Source of the DNA: Crocinitomix algicola
GTDB lineage: Bacteria > Bacteroidota > Bacteroidia > Flavobacteriales_D > Crocinitomicaceae
DNA: 64,000 nucleotides
Reading direction: 5' to 3'
NCBI RefSeq assembly: GCF_001661595.2
Contig: NZ_LYPF02000012.1
Location: forward strand, 124,001-188,000
Shown here: in pieces, positions 17,629 through 24,380 of the stretch
Layout: each line of letters begins with the position of its first letter
Position numbering within the stretch: the first letter of the stretch is position 1
The notes under the pieces: generated by a model
The model's input: only the letters and a program-made list of their open reading frames with translations
What the model was told of the DNA's origin: nothing
Database searches by the model: none
Translations under genes and position numbers: made by a program

Positions 17629-17737
17629 CAGGCTGTCTAATAACCTAATTTTGACCATTTGATAGTTGGACAGGTACCTTGGAAAATTTTGAAATAGCCA
17701 ATTCTCAAGGACTTAATTTTACTTATTAGACAGCCTG
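17629..17737. mobile_element. 109-bp MITE-like element with 15-bp perfect inverted ends
   Basis: The ends CAGGCTGTCTAATAA (17629-17643) and TTATTAGACAGCCTG (17723-17737) are perfect inverted repeats. The element is flanked by the direct repeat CCGT (17625-17628 and 17738-17741), consistent with a 4-bp target duplication. The ends resemble termini of DDE-type IS elements, but no transposase fits in the 79-bp interior. It interrupts the CCGTT boundary of the first cassette. No parent IS with these ends is in the window. Confidence 0.7.
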
Positions 17738-17763
17738 CCGTTGTATGGCATTTAAAAAATAAC

Positions 17764-18201
17764 ATGAAGAATATTTTAGTAACAGCATTACTCTTATTGA
17801 GTTTTAACTTATATGCACAAGATGAGATTTCACTGTTTAATTCAGATGGTGAGGCAACCGCGTACATTGATACGGAAGACGATGATTTAACAATTTATCT
17901 TTGGGGAGGAAAGCCTGTCGCGTATCTCTACAAGAAAAGCGGAGAGTTTCACGTCTACGGATTTAATGGAACTCATTTAGGTTGGTTCATTGACGGTATT
18001 ATTAGAGATCATGATGGAGATGCAGTTGGAGCAACGGAAGATGCTACTTCTATGTACACGCAATATGAACCTTATAAAGGATACAAAGAATACAAACCAT
18101 ACAAGAGTTATCGGGAATACGCTCCGTATAAACCCTATTTGAGCAGTTCTTGGAGCTCAACAAATTTTAAAATATTCCTGCTTCAAGGTGTAGATGATTA
18201 A
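17764..18201 (+). CDS. Secreted beta-flower-like protein with a Tyr/Lys-rich repeat tail
   Basis: A 145-aa protein with a signal peptide (about 1-19, ending LYAQ). A compact repetitive core (about 22-95) shows SLFNSDGEATAYIDTEDD, WGGKPVAYLYKKSGEFHVYGFNGTHLGW and IRDHDGD, reminiscent of the four-fold beta-flower domain seen in small bacterial proteins. The tail repeats a Y-x-x-Y-K pattern (EPYKGYKEYKPYKSYREY, then APYKPY). Function is unknown. It is the single gene of the first cassette, starting 24 bp after the boundary. Confidence 0.65.
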   Translation: MKNILVTALLLLSFNLYAQDEISLFNSDGEATAYIDTEDDDLTIYLWGGKPVAYLYKKSGEFHVYGFNGTHLGWFIDGIIRDHDGDAVGATEDATSMYTQYEPYKGYKEYKPYKSYREYAPYKPYLSSSWSSTNFKIFLLQGVDD

Positions 18202-18218
18202 AAAAACAAAAGAATAAC

Positions 18219-18281
18219 GCCATACAACAACACCTATACGCAATGCCCTTCGGGACACTGCGCATAGCCAAACCGATGGGT
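18219..18281 (+). other. attC-like site 1
   Basis: The outer motif GCCATACAAC (18219-18228) is complementary to the left edge of its own cassette. The inner arms CTATACGCAATGCCC and GGGACACTGCGCATAG pair with a few mismatches, closed by TTCG. The right boundary is degraded (ACCGATGGGT instead of ACCGTTGGGT). Confidence 0.65.
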
Positions 18282-18333
18282 GTAATTTGGAAAACTTACC
18301 AATTTTTGGTATTTTTGAACAAATATTTGAATT

Positions 18334-18585
18334 ATGAGTAAGAACACATCAATATCACTCGGAAATTATTTTGACCAATTTGTGAGCAGCCAAGTCTCTA
18401 CTGGACGATACAAAAACGTAAGTGAAGTAATTAGAGCTGGACTGCGCCTTTTAGAAAACGAAGAAAGTAAAGTCATTGCTTTGAGAAATGCAATCCAAGA
18501 AGGAGTTGACAGTGGGATTGCACACGATTTTGACCCGGAAAAACATCTTCAGGAATTAAAAGCTAGACATAAAAAGAATGGCTAA
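18334..18585 (+). CDS. parD: ParD-type antitoxin
   Basis: An 83-aa protein of the ribbon-helix-helix (CopG/Arc) ParD type. SISLGNYFDQFVSSQVSTG forms the DNA-binding strand and first helix, and NVSEVIRAGLRLLENEE the second. The C-terminal part, which should wrap the toxin, ends HLQELKARHKKNG. It overlaps the toxin gene by 8 bp, as is usual in these modules. It should neutralise the ParE-like toxin and repress the pair's promoter. Confidence 0.9.
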   Translation: MSKNTSISLGNYFDQFVSSQVSTGRYKNVSEVIRAGLRLLENEESKVIALRNAIQEGVDSGIAHDFDPEKHLQELKARHKKNG

Positions 18586-18877
18586 ATATGAACTGACCAA
18601 CAAAGCAGTTGAAGATTTAACTGGAATTTGGGAATACACAATTGAAAAGTGGTCAGAACAACAAGCTGATAGATATTATAACTTGCTATTAGATAGCTGT
18701 CAAGACATTGCTAATAATCCTGATTTAGGAAAAAATTACGAGGGAATAACCAATGACTTATTCGGACTTAAAACAAGCCGGCATATAATTTTTTACCGAA
18801 AACGAATTAACCTACCCATTGAAATTACGAGAATTTTACACGGACAAATGGATTTAAAAAATAGAATAACCGAATAA
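18578..18877 (+). CDS. parE: ParE/RelE-superfamily toxin
   Basis: A 99-aa toxin with family motifs: MAKYELTNKAVEDLTGIWEYT, ADRYYNLLLDSC, NPDLGKNYEGI, and the C-terminal strand TSRHIIFYRKR..IEITRILHGQMDL. The IEITRILHGQMD end is typical of ParE members that poison DNA gyrase rather than RelE ribonucleases, although RelE-like activity cannot be excluded. With ParD it is the sole cargo of its cassette; such modules are known to stabilise cassette arrays. Confidence 0.9.
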   Translation: MAKYELTNKAVEDLTGIWEYTIEKWSEQQADRYYNLLLDSCQDIANNPDLGKNYEGITNDLFGLKTSRHIIFYRKRINLPIEITRILHGQMDLKNRITE

Positions 18878-18883
18878 AAAAAC

Positions 18884-19065
18884 TACACACAACAAAGAAC
18901 TGTGCTAAAAAACAATTAATTTTTCAATTAAATTACTTTTGAAACAGGTTGCATACTTCTATAGGTTTGGTCATATTTAACTCCTGATTTAGCAATTGCA
19001 AAGGCTTGTTTTAGTAATTTGTTACAAACTGCCTTTAACGCAAGTTTTTTACGCTTTCATTATGC
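18884..19065 (+). other. attC-like site 2 (long form)
   Basis: The outer motif TACACACAAC (18884-18893) matches the complement of the cassette start (GATGGGTGTA) at 8 of 10 positions. The inner arms TAAAAAAC and GTTTTTTA lie ~130 nt apart. The right boundary is degraded to CATTATGC. An almost identical site follows the HEPN-like gene (20548-20728), so the two cassettes share an attC type. Confidence 0.55.
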
Positions 19066-19322
19066 TACTATTCTTTATTTCTAATCCCGACAAACTTTAC
19101 GACACCCACAAAGTGAAGTACACCCCATGATATTAACCTTAACCGAATCGCTAACCAACGCAATAACTTACAGCTCGACTCAGGCGAACACCCAAAAAAC
19201 TGATCTGATCAAAAATTTAAATTAATGTGCTATATTTACACAAAACCCAACCCAAAACGATTAATTAGATTATTAGCACAAGTAAATATTAAGGAATAAA
19301 AGCCATGACTTTTATTTGACCG
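19060..19322 (+). repeat. Recurrent ~263-bp cassette, copy 1
   Basis: From boundary CATTATGCTA to GACCGTT. It holds no intact gene. Its own end motif TTAGCACAAG (19273-19282) matches the cassette start (GTTGTGCTA in the least degraded copy) except for the last base. AATAAAAG/CTTTTATT forms the inner arms. TGTGCTATATTTACAC near 19225 is conserved in all copies and could hold a -7-like TATATTTA. Confidence 0.65.
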
Positions 19323-19341
19323 TTTAGCAAATATTAAAATA

Positions 19342-19959
19342 ATGGATAAAAAAAATTTCGCATACTGTGAATCATGTATTAACAAATCTTATTCAAATGA
19401 TAAAGGTTTAATTTGTAGTATAACAAAAAATAAACCTGAATTTTCAAAAGAATGTGGTGATTTTGAATTCGACAAAAAAAATCATATTTATTCATATAAT
19501 TCCATTGTGAATAATTCTATTCTCACAACTAGAAAAGATAGAATACTAAATTATCTAATAGACTCTGTCTCATTTATAATTATAGGTTGGTTTTTATCTC
19601 CAATCCTTATTTCCACAGTTGACATAAGCCCCTTCTTATTCCTTGGAATAATTATATTTATTTTGGCCTTCTATTATTTTTTAATGGAATTATTCTTTAA
19701 TCAAACAATTGGGAAAATTGCCACGAAAACAATCGTAGTTAATGCTGAAAATTTTGAGAAACCAAATCGAATTCAAATACTGATACGCTCATTATTTAGA
19801 CTGCCAATAATCAATACTCTTGATGTAATTTCTTTTATGTTAGGGTATAATTTACATGACAATGTATCGAAAACTCTTCTTGTAAAAGCAGACAAAAATT
19901 TGATTGAAAAAAGCAAAATCTTAATTGAATTGAATAAAACATTTGCTAACATGTTGTAA
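19342..19959 (+). CDS. RDD-family membrane protein with an N-terminal cysteine motif
   Basis: A 205-aa protein. The first 45 residues are cytoplasm-like and hold Cys residues in a possible zinc-binding pattern (YCESCINKSY, then LICSI, then KECGDFEF). From residue 60 it is an RDD domain with RKDRILNYLIDSV, two or three membrane helices, a FFNQTIGKIATKTIV motif and RSLFRLPIIN. RDD proteins act in membrane transport or stress, but the role here is unknown. Its 3' end overlaps the recombination motif ATTTGCTAAC, so the cassette boundary reaches into the coding sequence. Confidence 0.8.
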   Translation: MDKKNFAYCESCINKSYSNDKGLICSITKNKPEFSKECGDFEFDKKNHIYSYNSIVNNSILTTRKDRILNYLIDSVSFIIIGWFLSPILISTVDISPFLFLGIIIFILAFYYFLMELFFNQTIGKIATKTIVVNAENFEKPNRIQILIRSLFRLPIINTLDVISFMLGYNLHDNVSKTLLVKADKNLIEKSKILIELNKTFANML

Positions 19960-20022
19960 GCAAAATGGCGCACGATGACACTCGAGAGAATCGCCACTTA
20001 GTCTACAACCTATCCGTTAGGC
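19941..20022 (+). other. attC-like site 3
   Basis: ATTTGCTAAC (19941-19950) pairs with the cassette start GTTTAGCAAAT apart from one extra T. The inner arms GTTGTA/TACAAC and TGGCG/CGCCA enclose an unpaired tip. The right boundary is TCCGTTAGGC, a perfect GTTRRRY core. Confidence 0.7.
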
Positions 20023-20034
20023 ATTATTAAAAAA

Positions 20035-20544
20035 ATGGACGAATCAATTCATCGACTTATCAAGAATTACTCATCTGCTAGGACGAGTTGGGAGACCTGG
20101 TGTTTCTTAAATGATATAGACATGAAGAAAAGTTCAAAAGTCATACGGGAAATGTGTAGCAACAATGAATTGTTTTATCATTTCAGATATCTAGCATTAA
20201 AAGACGTACACATCGAACTTTATAAATTACTGAAAGAAGGTTGTTCCTCTAAAGACAATATTTTTAAATTTCTTCGAAATGATTCTAATGATCATTCTGA
20301 ACTTCTTGAAGAGTTTAAAAAACTTGATCATGAAATTGAGGCAATCAAAAATGCACGGGATAAAATGTACGCTCACCTTGACCCTGACTTTAGTGATTTT
20401 ATGACATCTTTTAAAGTGAATGACTTCTATATAGTATTTGATTTAATTGAAAAATCGATAATTGCATTAGGTTACGAAACGCAACTCTTGGATGCCCTTA
20501 AATTGATTCCATCTAGAAACGAGTTTGAATTAATAGAAAAATAA
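20035..20544 (+). CDS. HEPN-type protein resembling AbiU2
   Basis: A 169-aa, helix-rich soluble protein. Near residue 115 it carries the sequence NARDKMYAHLDPDF, which contains R-x5-H (RDKMYAH), the catalytic signature of HEPN ribonucleases. The overall plan (N-terminal helices, central HFRYLALKDVHIELYKLLK, then the R-x-H helix) resembles AbiU2-type abortive-infection proteins. It would then be an RNA-cutting toxin or defence effector. No partner antitoxin or nucleotidyltransferase gene is adjacent, so it is either a loner or not toxic. Confidence 0.55.
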   Translation: MDESIHRLIKNYSSARTSWETWCFLNDIDMKKSSKVIREMCSNNELFYHFRYLALKDVHIELYKLLKEGCSSKDNIFKFLRNDSNDHSELLEEFKKLDHEIEAIKNARDKMYAHLDPDFSDFMTSFKVNDFYIVFDLIEKSIIALGYETQLLDALKLIPSRNEFELIEK

Positions 20545-20547
20545 ACA

Positions 20548-20728
20548 ATACCTAACAAAGAACTGTACTAAAAAACAATTAATTTTTCAATTAAATTACT
20601 TTTGAAACAGGTTGCATACTTCTATAGGTTTGGTCATATTTAACTCCTGATTTAGCGATTGCAAAGGCTTGTTTTAAAGGAATATTCCAAATAGCCTTTA
20701 TCGCAAGTTTTTTATGCTTTCATTGTGC
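20548..20728 (+). other. attC-like site 4 (long form)
   Basis: ATACCTAAC (20548-20556) matches the complement of the cassette start GTTAGGCAT at 8 of 9 positions. TAAAAAAC/GTTTTTTA inner arms are far apart, and the right boundary is CATTGTGC. It is nearly the same sequence as site 2. Confidence 0.6.
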
Positions 20729-20984
20729 TAGTATTCTTTAATTCTAATCCCGACAAACTTTACGACACCGACAATGTGAAGTGTAACTCCCTTAAATTAT
20801 GCTTAACCGCACCGCTAACCAATGCAATAACTTACAGCTCGACTGAGGTGAATACCCAAAACCAATCTGATCAACAAATTAAATTAATGTGCTATATTTA
20901 CACAAAACCCAACCCAAAATGATTAATTAAAACATTAATAGAGATTAATATAAGGGAATAAAAAGCATGACTTTTATTCTACCG
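20723..20984 (+). repeat. Recurrent ~263-bp cassette, copy 2
   Basis: It runs from CATTGTGCTA to CTACCGTT. Only in this copy is a 65-codon frame open across most of the unit (20725-20922). The same frame is broken by stops in copies 1 and 4, so it is probably not a working gene. The end motif is worn (ATTAATAGAGATTAAT instead of TTAGCACAAG). Confidence 0.6.
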
Positions 20985-21019
20985 TTGGGCATAATTTAAA
21001 CGGAACGCATAAAAATGAA

Positions 21020-21046
21020 AAAACCTCTCGAAAATTGAGAGGTTTT
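21020..21046. terminator. Perfect 10-bp hairpin at the start of the abi cassette
   Basis: AAAACCTCTC and GAGAGGTTTT flank a 7-nt loop. It looks like an intrinsic terminator, though the T run is short. It stands between the recurrent cassette and the broken abi gene, where it would limit read-through. Confidence 0.5.
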
Positions 21047-21154
21047 GTATATCTTTCACTTAATTACGTTTCTGTAAAGAAAGAGGCTTGATTAAGCATT
21101 ACAATACAAAATAAGTGAATTATTTTGTAATAGACAAATGAAAGTAAAAGAATA

Positions 21155-21325
21155 TTGGAATATCAAAAATTAGAATACTATTTATCTCAACCAAGATTAG
21201 ACCGATTTTTAATCGCTACTGGAAACTCAAAATCAAAAGCACAAAAGTTATATAGAATAAATTTGAGAGTTGCTCAATCGTTTTATCCTGTTTTAAATCT
21301 TTTCGAAATATTTTTTAGAAACATT
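21155..21325 (+). pseudogene. Abi-family abortive infection protein, 5' fragment
   Basis: About 57 codons match the start of Abi (AbiD/AbiF-like, Abi_2) proteins: LEYYLSQPRLDRFLIATG, then KAQKLYRINLRVAQSFYPVLN and LFEIFFRN. The frame opens with TTG; an ATG at 21138 is in another frame, so the start may also be damaged. The rest of the gene (normally 250-300 codons), its recombination site and the first half of the next cassette are gone. The IS3-family element stands at the break. Confidence 0.7.
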
Positions 21326-21342
21326 TGTAGCCTGTTCCTTTT
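21326..21342. repeat. Left half of a palindrome made of IS end sequence
   Basis: TGTAGCCTGTTCCTTTT is the inverted copy of the IS right end. Together with 22558-22575 (the inverted copy of the IS left end) it would form a 31-bp palindrome if the IS and one target duplication were removed. This suggests the element inserted into a remnant of a related element. Confidence 0.55.
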
Positions 21343-21409
21343 TGTAGCCTTCCCGAAAAATCAGACAGTTAAAAAGTTAGTTAAATAGATTAAATTTAAA
21401 CTGTTGATT

Positions 21410-21676
21410 ATGAAAAAGTCAAGATTTACAGAGAGTCAGATTATTCGTATTTTGAAGGAGTACGAAGCTGGAAAATCGGCAAAGGATCTATGTCGTGAAA
21501 ATGGCATCAGTGATGCTACATTCTACAACTGGAAAAAGAAATATGGTGGTATGGATACTGCCCAGCTCAAGAAGCTCAAAGAGCTTGAGGAAGAAAACAA
21601 ACGTTTAAAGCGCATGTTTGCTGATCTGAGTCTGGATCACGAACTTTTAAAGGAAGTACTTGAAAAAAAGTTCTAA
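21410..21676 (+). CDS. IS3-family transposase OrfA
   Basis: About 88 aa. The HTH reads KKSRFTESQIIRILKEYEAG..AKDLCRENGISDATFYNWKKKYGG, and a leucine-zipper-like coiled coil follows (LKKLKELEEENKRLKRM). The ATG at 21410 is preferred over a TTG two codons earlier. It binds the IS ends. The A-AAA-AAG heptamer at 21664-21670 near its end is a -1 frameshift site. Confidence 0.9.
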   Translation: MKKSRFTESQIIRILKEYEAGKSAKDLCRENGISDATFYNWKKKYGGMDTAQLKKLKELEEENKRLKRMFADLSLDHELLKEVLEKKF

Positions 21677-22500
21677 AGCCTTCACAACGCAAAGAAAGAG
21701 CAGCGTTTTTAATTGAGCAGAAAGGGATATCTGTTGGGAAGGCTTGTCGAGTCGTTAATTTACATCGTTCAATGTGGTATTACACTTCAAAAAAAGATGA
21801 TAGTGTGATCGAAGAAAAACTTCAAGAACTAGCAGATCAGTTACCTCACAGAGGTATAGATGAGTATTATGGCCGGTTAAAGAACCAGGGGTATCCGTGG
21901 GGTAGAAAACGAGTTCTGAGAGTGTATCGTAATCTGGGGTTGCAATTGCGTAGAAAACGCAAAAGAAGGCTTGCAAGTGGGCTAAAAGCACCTTTAACAC
22001 TTCCTATACAATCGAATGTGGTTTGGAGCATGGATTTTATGCATGACGTTTTAGAAAATGGACGAAAGTTCAGAGTTTTGAATGTAATCGATGATTTTAA
22101 TCGTGAAGCGCTAGCCGTGGAATCTGAATATAGTTTTCCATCGGTAAAAGTAATACAGGTAATGGAACGACTCATTGAGTTTAAAGGGAAGCCTGATGTA
22201 ATAAGAACAGATAATGGAAGTGAATTCATTGCTGGCGTATTCAAGTCTTGGTGCGAAAAAAATGGCATTGAAAACAAATATATACAACCTGGAAAACCAA
22301 TGCAAAATGCATATGTAGAGAGGTTTAACAGGCATTATCGTGAAGATGTACTTGATGCTTACATCTTTGAAAACATTCATGATGTCAGACAAATCTCAGA
22401 AGATTGGAGAAACGATTACAATCAGTATCATCCACATAAATCATTGTTGGGAATGAGTCCAATTCAATTCAAAAAGAAAAAATTAGGGGCTAGCCCCTAA
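21664..22500 (+). CDS. IS3-family transposase OrfB (DDE catalytic part, made by -1 frameshift)
   Basis: The OrfB frame has no good start of its own; it continues from OrfA after slippage at 21664-21670 (KKVLKPSQRKERAAFLIEQ opens the frame). It holds HTH_21 (QLPHRGIDEYYGRLKNQGYP) and an rve integrase core with the DDE residues in WSMDFMHDVL, VIRTDNGSEF and NAYVERFNRHYREDVL. It ends with HPHKSLLGMSP. The fusion OrfAB is the transposase that forms circles and cuts target DNA. All catalytic residues are present. Confidence 0.9.
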   Translation, partial: KKVLKPSQRKERAAFLIEQKGISVGKACRVVNLHRSMWYYTSKKDDSVIEEKLQELADQLPHRGIDEYYGRLKNQGYPWGRKRVLRVYRNLGLQLRRKRKRRLASGLKAPLTLPIQSNVVWSMDFMHDVLENGRKFRVLNVIDDFNREALAVESEYSFPSVKVIQVMERLIEFKGKPDVIRTDNGSEFIAGVFKSWCEKNGIENKYIQPGKPMQNAYVERFNRHYREDVLDAYIFENIHDVRQISEDWRNDYNQYHPHKSLLGMSPIQFKKKKLGASP

Positions 22501-22557
22501 GGATTTATTGATAGATAATCTCTATTATTACACTGTCTGAAAAAGGAACAGGCTACA

Positions 22558-22575
22558 TTTTTCGGGAAGGCTACA
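22558..22575. repeat. Right half of the palindrome made of IS end sequence
   Basis: TTTTTCGGGAAGGCTACA, the inverted copy of the left end of the IS. Beyond it the sequence joins in mid-unit to the recurrent ~263-bp cassette (copy 3). Confidence 0.55.
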
Positions 22576-22713
22576 CGAACACCAAAAAAAATAATCTACT
22601 CAACAAATTAAATTAATGTGCTATATTTACACAAAACCCAACCCAAAACGATTAATTAAAACACTAATACAAGTAAATATTAAGGAATAAAAGCCATGTC
22701 TTTTATTTGACCG
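22576..22713 (+). repeat. Recurrent ~263-bp cassette, copy 3 (left half lost)
   Basis: Only the right ~138 bp remain, starting near GAACACC and including the conserved AATGTGCTATATTTACAC block and the AATAAAAG..CTTTTATT arms, then GACCGTT. The missing left half was probably removed with the abi gene's 3' part by IS-linked deletion. Confidence 0.65.
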
Positions 22714-22750
22714 TTATGAGTAATAACATAAATACAAAAAAAGTAAAACT

Positions 22751-23731
22751 ATGGGACTATTCGATTTTCTGAAGAAAGAGAAAAAAACAAATGAATCAAG
22801 CTCTAAAAGCCAAAGCAATAAAGCTCAAAACAACTTTATTACTAACATCACAGATTTTGGTTTCGAGGATTTCGAATTAGGAATATCTGGCAAAGTTCGA
22901 GTAGATGGAATTCTTGCAATTGCTGAATTACAAAAAAGAGCCGAAAATAAAGGAGTACAATTCTCTTATTCAGTTATGTATGTCAGTTTACTTGAGGAAG
23001 GAGCTTTAACAGTGCCTGTTGTAATAAATTTTGGAGAAGAGGCCTATACATTGTACTTTATTTACAACGAAGATGATTTGCTGAAATACAAAGACTTACA
23101 AGAGCATGTAGGTAAGACCAAATATCCTAATTTAATTTATTTTAGTTCTATACCTATTTATGAAGGATACGAACCGAAAAAAATCATTGAACCTTTTCAA
23201 TTAGCTGATATGAGAATTGAAAAAGAACCTAAAGTTAATGGTACTTATGCCATGTGGTGGTCTAACAAAGGACAAGAAAAATTTGCAAATTCTGAAACTC
23301 TGAATTTATTAACGAAGCTCTATGATGTATTCAAAGGATATGAAAGTTATCTAGTTGGATATCTACTTCGTCAAACCAGAATAACAGAAGAAAAAGAACT
23401 CCAAAGAATGAACCTTCCTGAAACATCTAAAAATTTTGTTATTCTGGGACCTGAAAATAAATTGATAATATTAGATATATCTCAAGAAAAAGGTATCAGG
23501 TTTCTCTTTCCTATTGAAGATACTTCAAAAGAGTATCGAGAACGCTTTTTAAAAGGTGTATTGGTTGACTTCTTATCAACTCGACTATACTTACAAAAGA
23601 ATGAATTAGAGGAAGATGAACCTAAAGAACCTAATAGTTATGATTGGTTTACTTTCATGTCTAAAGTAACAGTCGAACAGGAAGGTAAAGGGGAAAATAT
23701 AGAATTGGTTGGTGGAATGAAACTAGATTAA
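22751..23731 (+). CDS. Uncharacterised 326-aa soluble protein
   Basis: It starts MGLFDFLKKEKK, a short amphipathic opening often seen on cytoplasmic proteins, followed by a Ser/Lys/Gln-rich linker (residues 10-28). The body (about 30-295) is a mixed alpha/beta protein with VPVVINFGEEAYTLYFIYN and KNFVILGPENKLIILDI. The C terminus is acidic (ELEEDEPKEP). It has no signal peptide or membrane segment, and I recognise no domain. It is the only gene of its cassette. Confidence 0.7.
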   Translation: MGLFDFLKKEKKTNESSSKSQSNKAQNNFITNITDFGFEDFELGISGKVRVDGILAIAELQKRAENKGVQFSYSVMYVSLLEEGALTVPVVINFGEEAYTLYFIYNEDDLLKYKDLQEHVGKTKYPNLIYFSSIPIYEGYEPKKIIEPFQLADMRIEKEPKVNGTYAMWWSNKGQEKFANSETLNLLTKLYDVFKGYESYLVGYLLRQTRITEEKELQRMNLPETSKNFVILGPENKLIILDISQEKGIRFLFPIEDTSKEYRERFLKGVLVDFLSTRLYLQKNELEEDEPKEPNSYDWFTFMSKVTVEQEGKGENIELVGGMKLD

Positions 23732-23733
23732 AA

Positions 23734-23785
23734 CTACTCACAACAATACCTATACGCAATACTACGCATAGTCAAACCGTTGTGC
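23734..23785 (+). other. attC-like site 6
   Basis: A short, clear example. CTACTCACAAC (23734-23744) matches the complement of its cassette start GTTATGAGTAA at 9 of 11. The inner arms CTATACG/CGCATAG have one mismatch. The right boundary is ACCGTTGTGC, and the outer CACAAC/GTTGTG pair perfectly. Confidence 0.72.
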
Positions 23786-24043
23786 TATTATTCTTTAATT
23801 CTCATCCCGACAAACTTTACGACACCGACAATGTGACGTGCAACTCCCTAGAATTACGCTTAACCGAACCGCTAACCAATGCAATAACTAACAGCTCGAC
23901 TCAGGTGAACACCTAAAAAACTGATCTGATCAACAAATTAAATTAATGTGCTATATTTACACAAAACCCAACCCAAAATGATTAATTAGATTATTAGCAC
24001 AAGTAAATATTAAGGAATAAAAGCCATGACTTTTATTTGACCG
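23780..24043 (+). repeat. Recurrent ~263-bp cassette, copy 4 (best preserved ends)
   Basis: It runs from GTTGTGCTA to GACCG. Its end motif TTAGCACAAG is the complement of its start except for the last base. The stretch between genes here is >300 bp and contains only site 6 and this unit. No open frame of convincing length is present. Confidence 0.68.
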
Positions 24044-24061
24044 TTAGGTTTAATTGACAAG

Positions 24062-24361
24062 ATGACTAAGTATACCATATTTTTAACGACTCTATTGTTT
24101 TTCTCGTGTTCTGATGGAGTTTTGAGAGGTTACGAAGAAACTTCGGATGACCAAAAAACATACCTTGTAATTGAAGAAGATAAAGGTGGCGGAATAATTT
24201 CAGAAGTATATGTTGACAATGAATTGTGGTCATATGGTGTAGGAGAAAAAGGAGTAATAGAACCCGGACAACATTCAATTGGGAGATCTGCCGAAGACTG
24301 TTATATAGAGTTTACCGTTAAAAGCGAAACTGTGTTTCATTTTGATTATTGGGGACCATAA
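24062..24361 (+). CDS. Small lipoprotein of unknown function
   Basis: 99 aa with a lipoprotein signal (MTKYTIFLTTLLFFSC, Cys at residue 16). The mature part is acidic and beta-rich (KTYLVIEEDKGGGIISEVYVDNELW, residues split by turns). It ends FHFDYWGP. It shares a cassette with the RES-domain gene 19 bp downstream. Whether it is related to that toxin-like protein, for example as an immunity factor, is only a guess: a lipoprotein would act outside the cytoplasm. Confidence 0.7.
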   Translation: MTKYTIFLTTLLFFSCSDGVLRGYEETSDDQKTYLVIEEDKGGGIISEVYVDNELWSYGVGEKGVIEPGQHSIGRSAEDCYIEFTVKSETVFHFDYWGP

Positions 24362-24380
24362 TAGAATAAGCCCATCACGA

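Larger units (their letters stand above)
21343..22557 (+). mobile_element. IS3-family insertion sequence (IS407-like group), 1215 bp
   Basis: It begins TGTAGCCTTCCCG and ends GGAACAGGCTACA, with a further match TCAGACAG / CTGTCTGA inside the ends. It is flanked by TTTT on both sides, consistent with a 3-4 bp target duplication within a T run. It contains orfA and orfB in the usual overlapping arrangement with a frameshift signal. Both frames are intact, so it may be active. It is the only complete IS in the window. Confidence 0.88.

Noticed and set aside
17637-17867. Minus-strand frame of 76 codons across the MITE-like element
   Set aside because: It runs antisense to the beta-flower gene start and begins inside it; no motif, and the MITE insertion explains its existence.
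20725-20922. 65-aa frame in copy 2 of the recurrent cassette as a gene
   Set aside because: The same frame is broken by stop codons in copies 1 and 4, so it is not a conserved gene; kept only as a note.
18884-24043. CRISPR array
   Set aside because: The repeats are about 263 bp, few and separated by genes; there are no short regular repeats with unique spacers and no cas genes.
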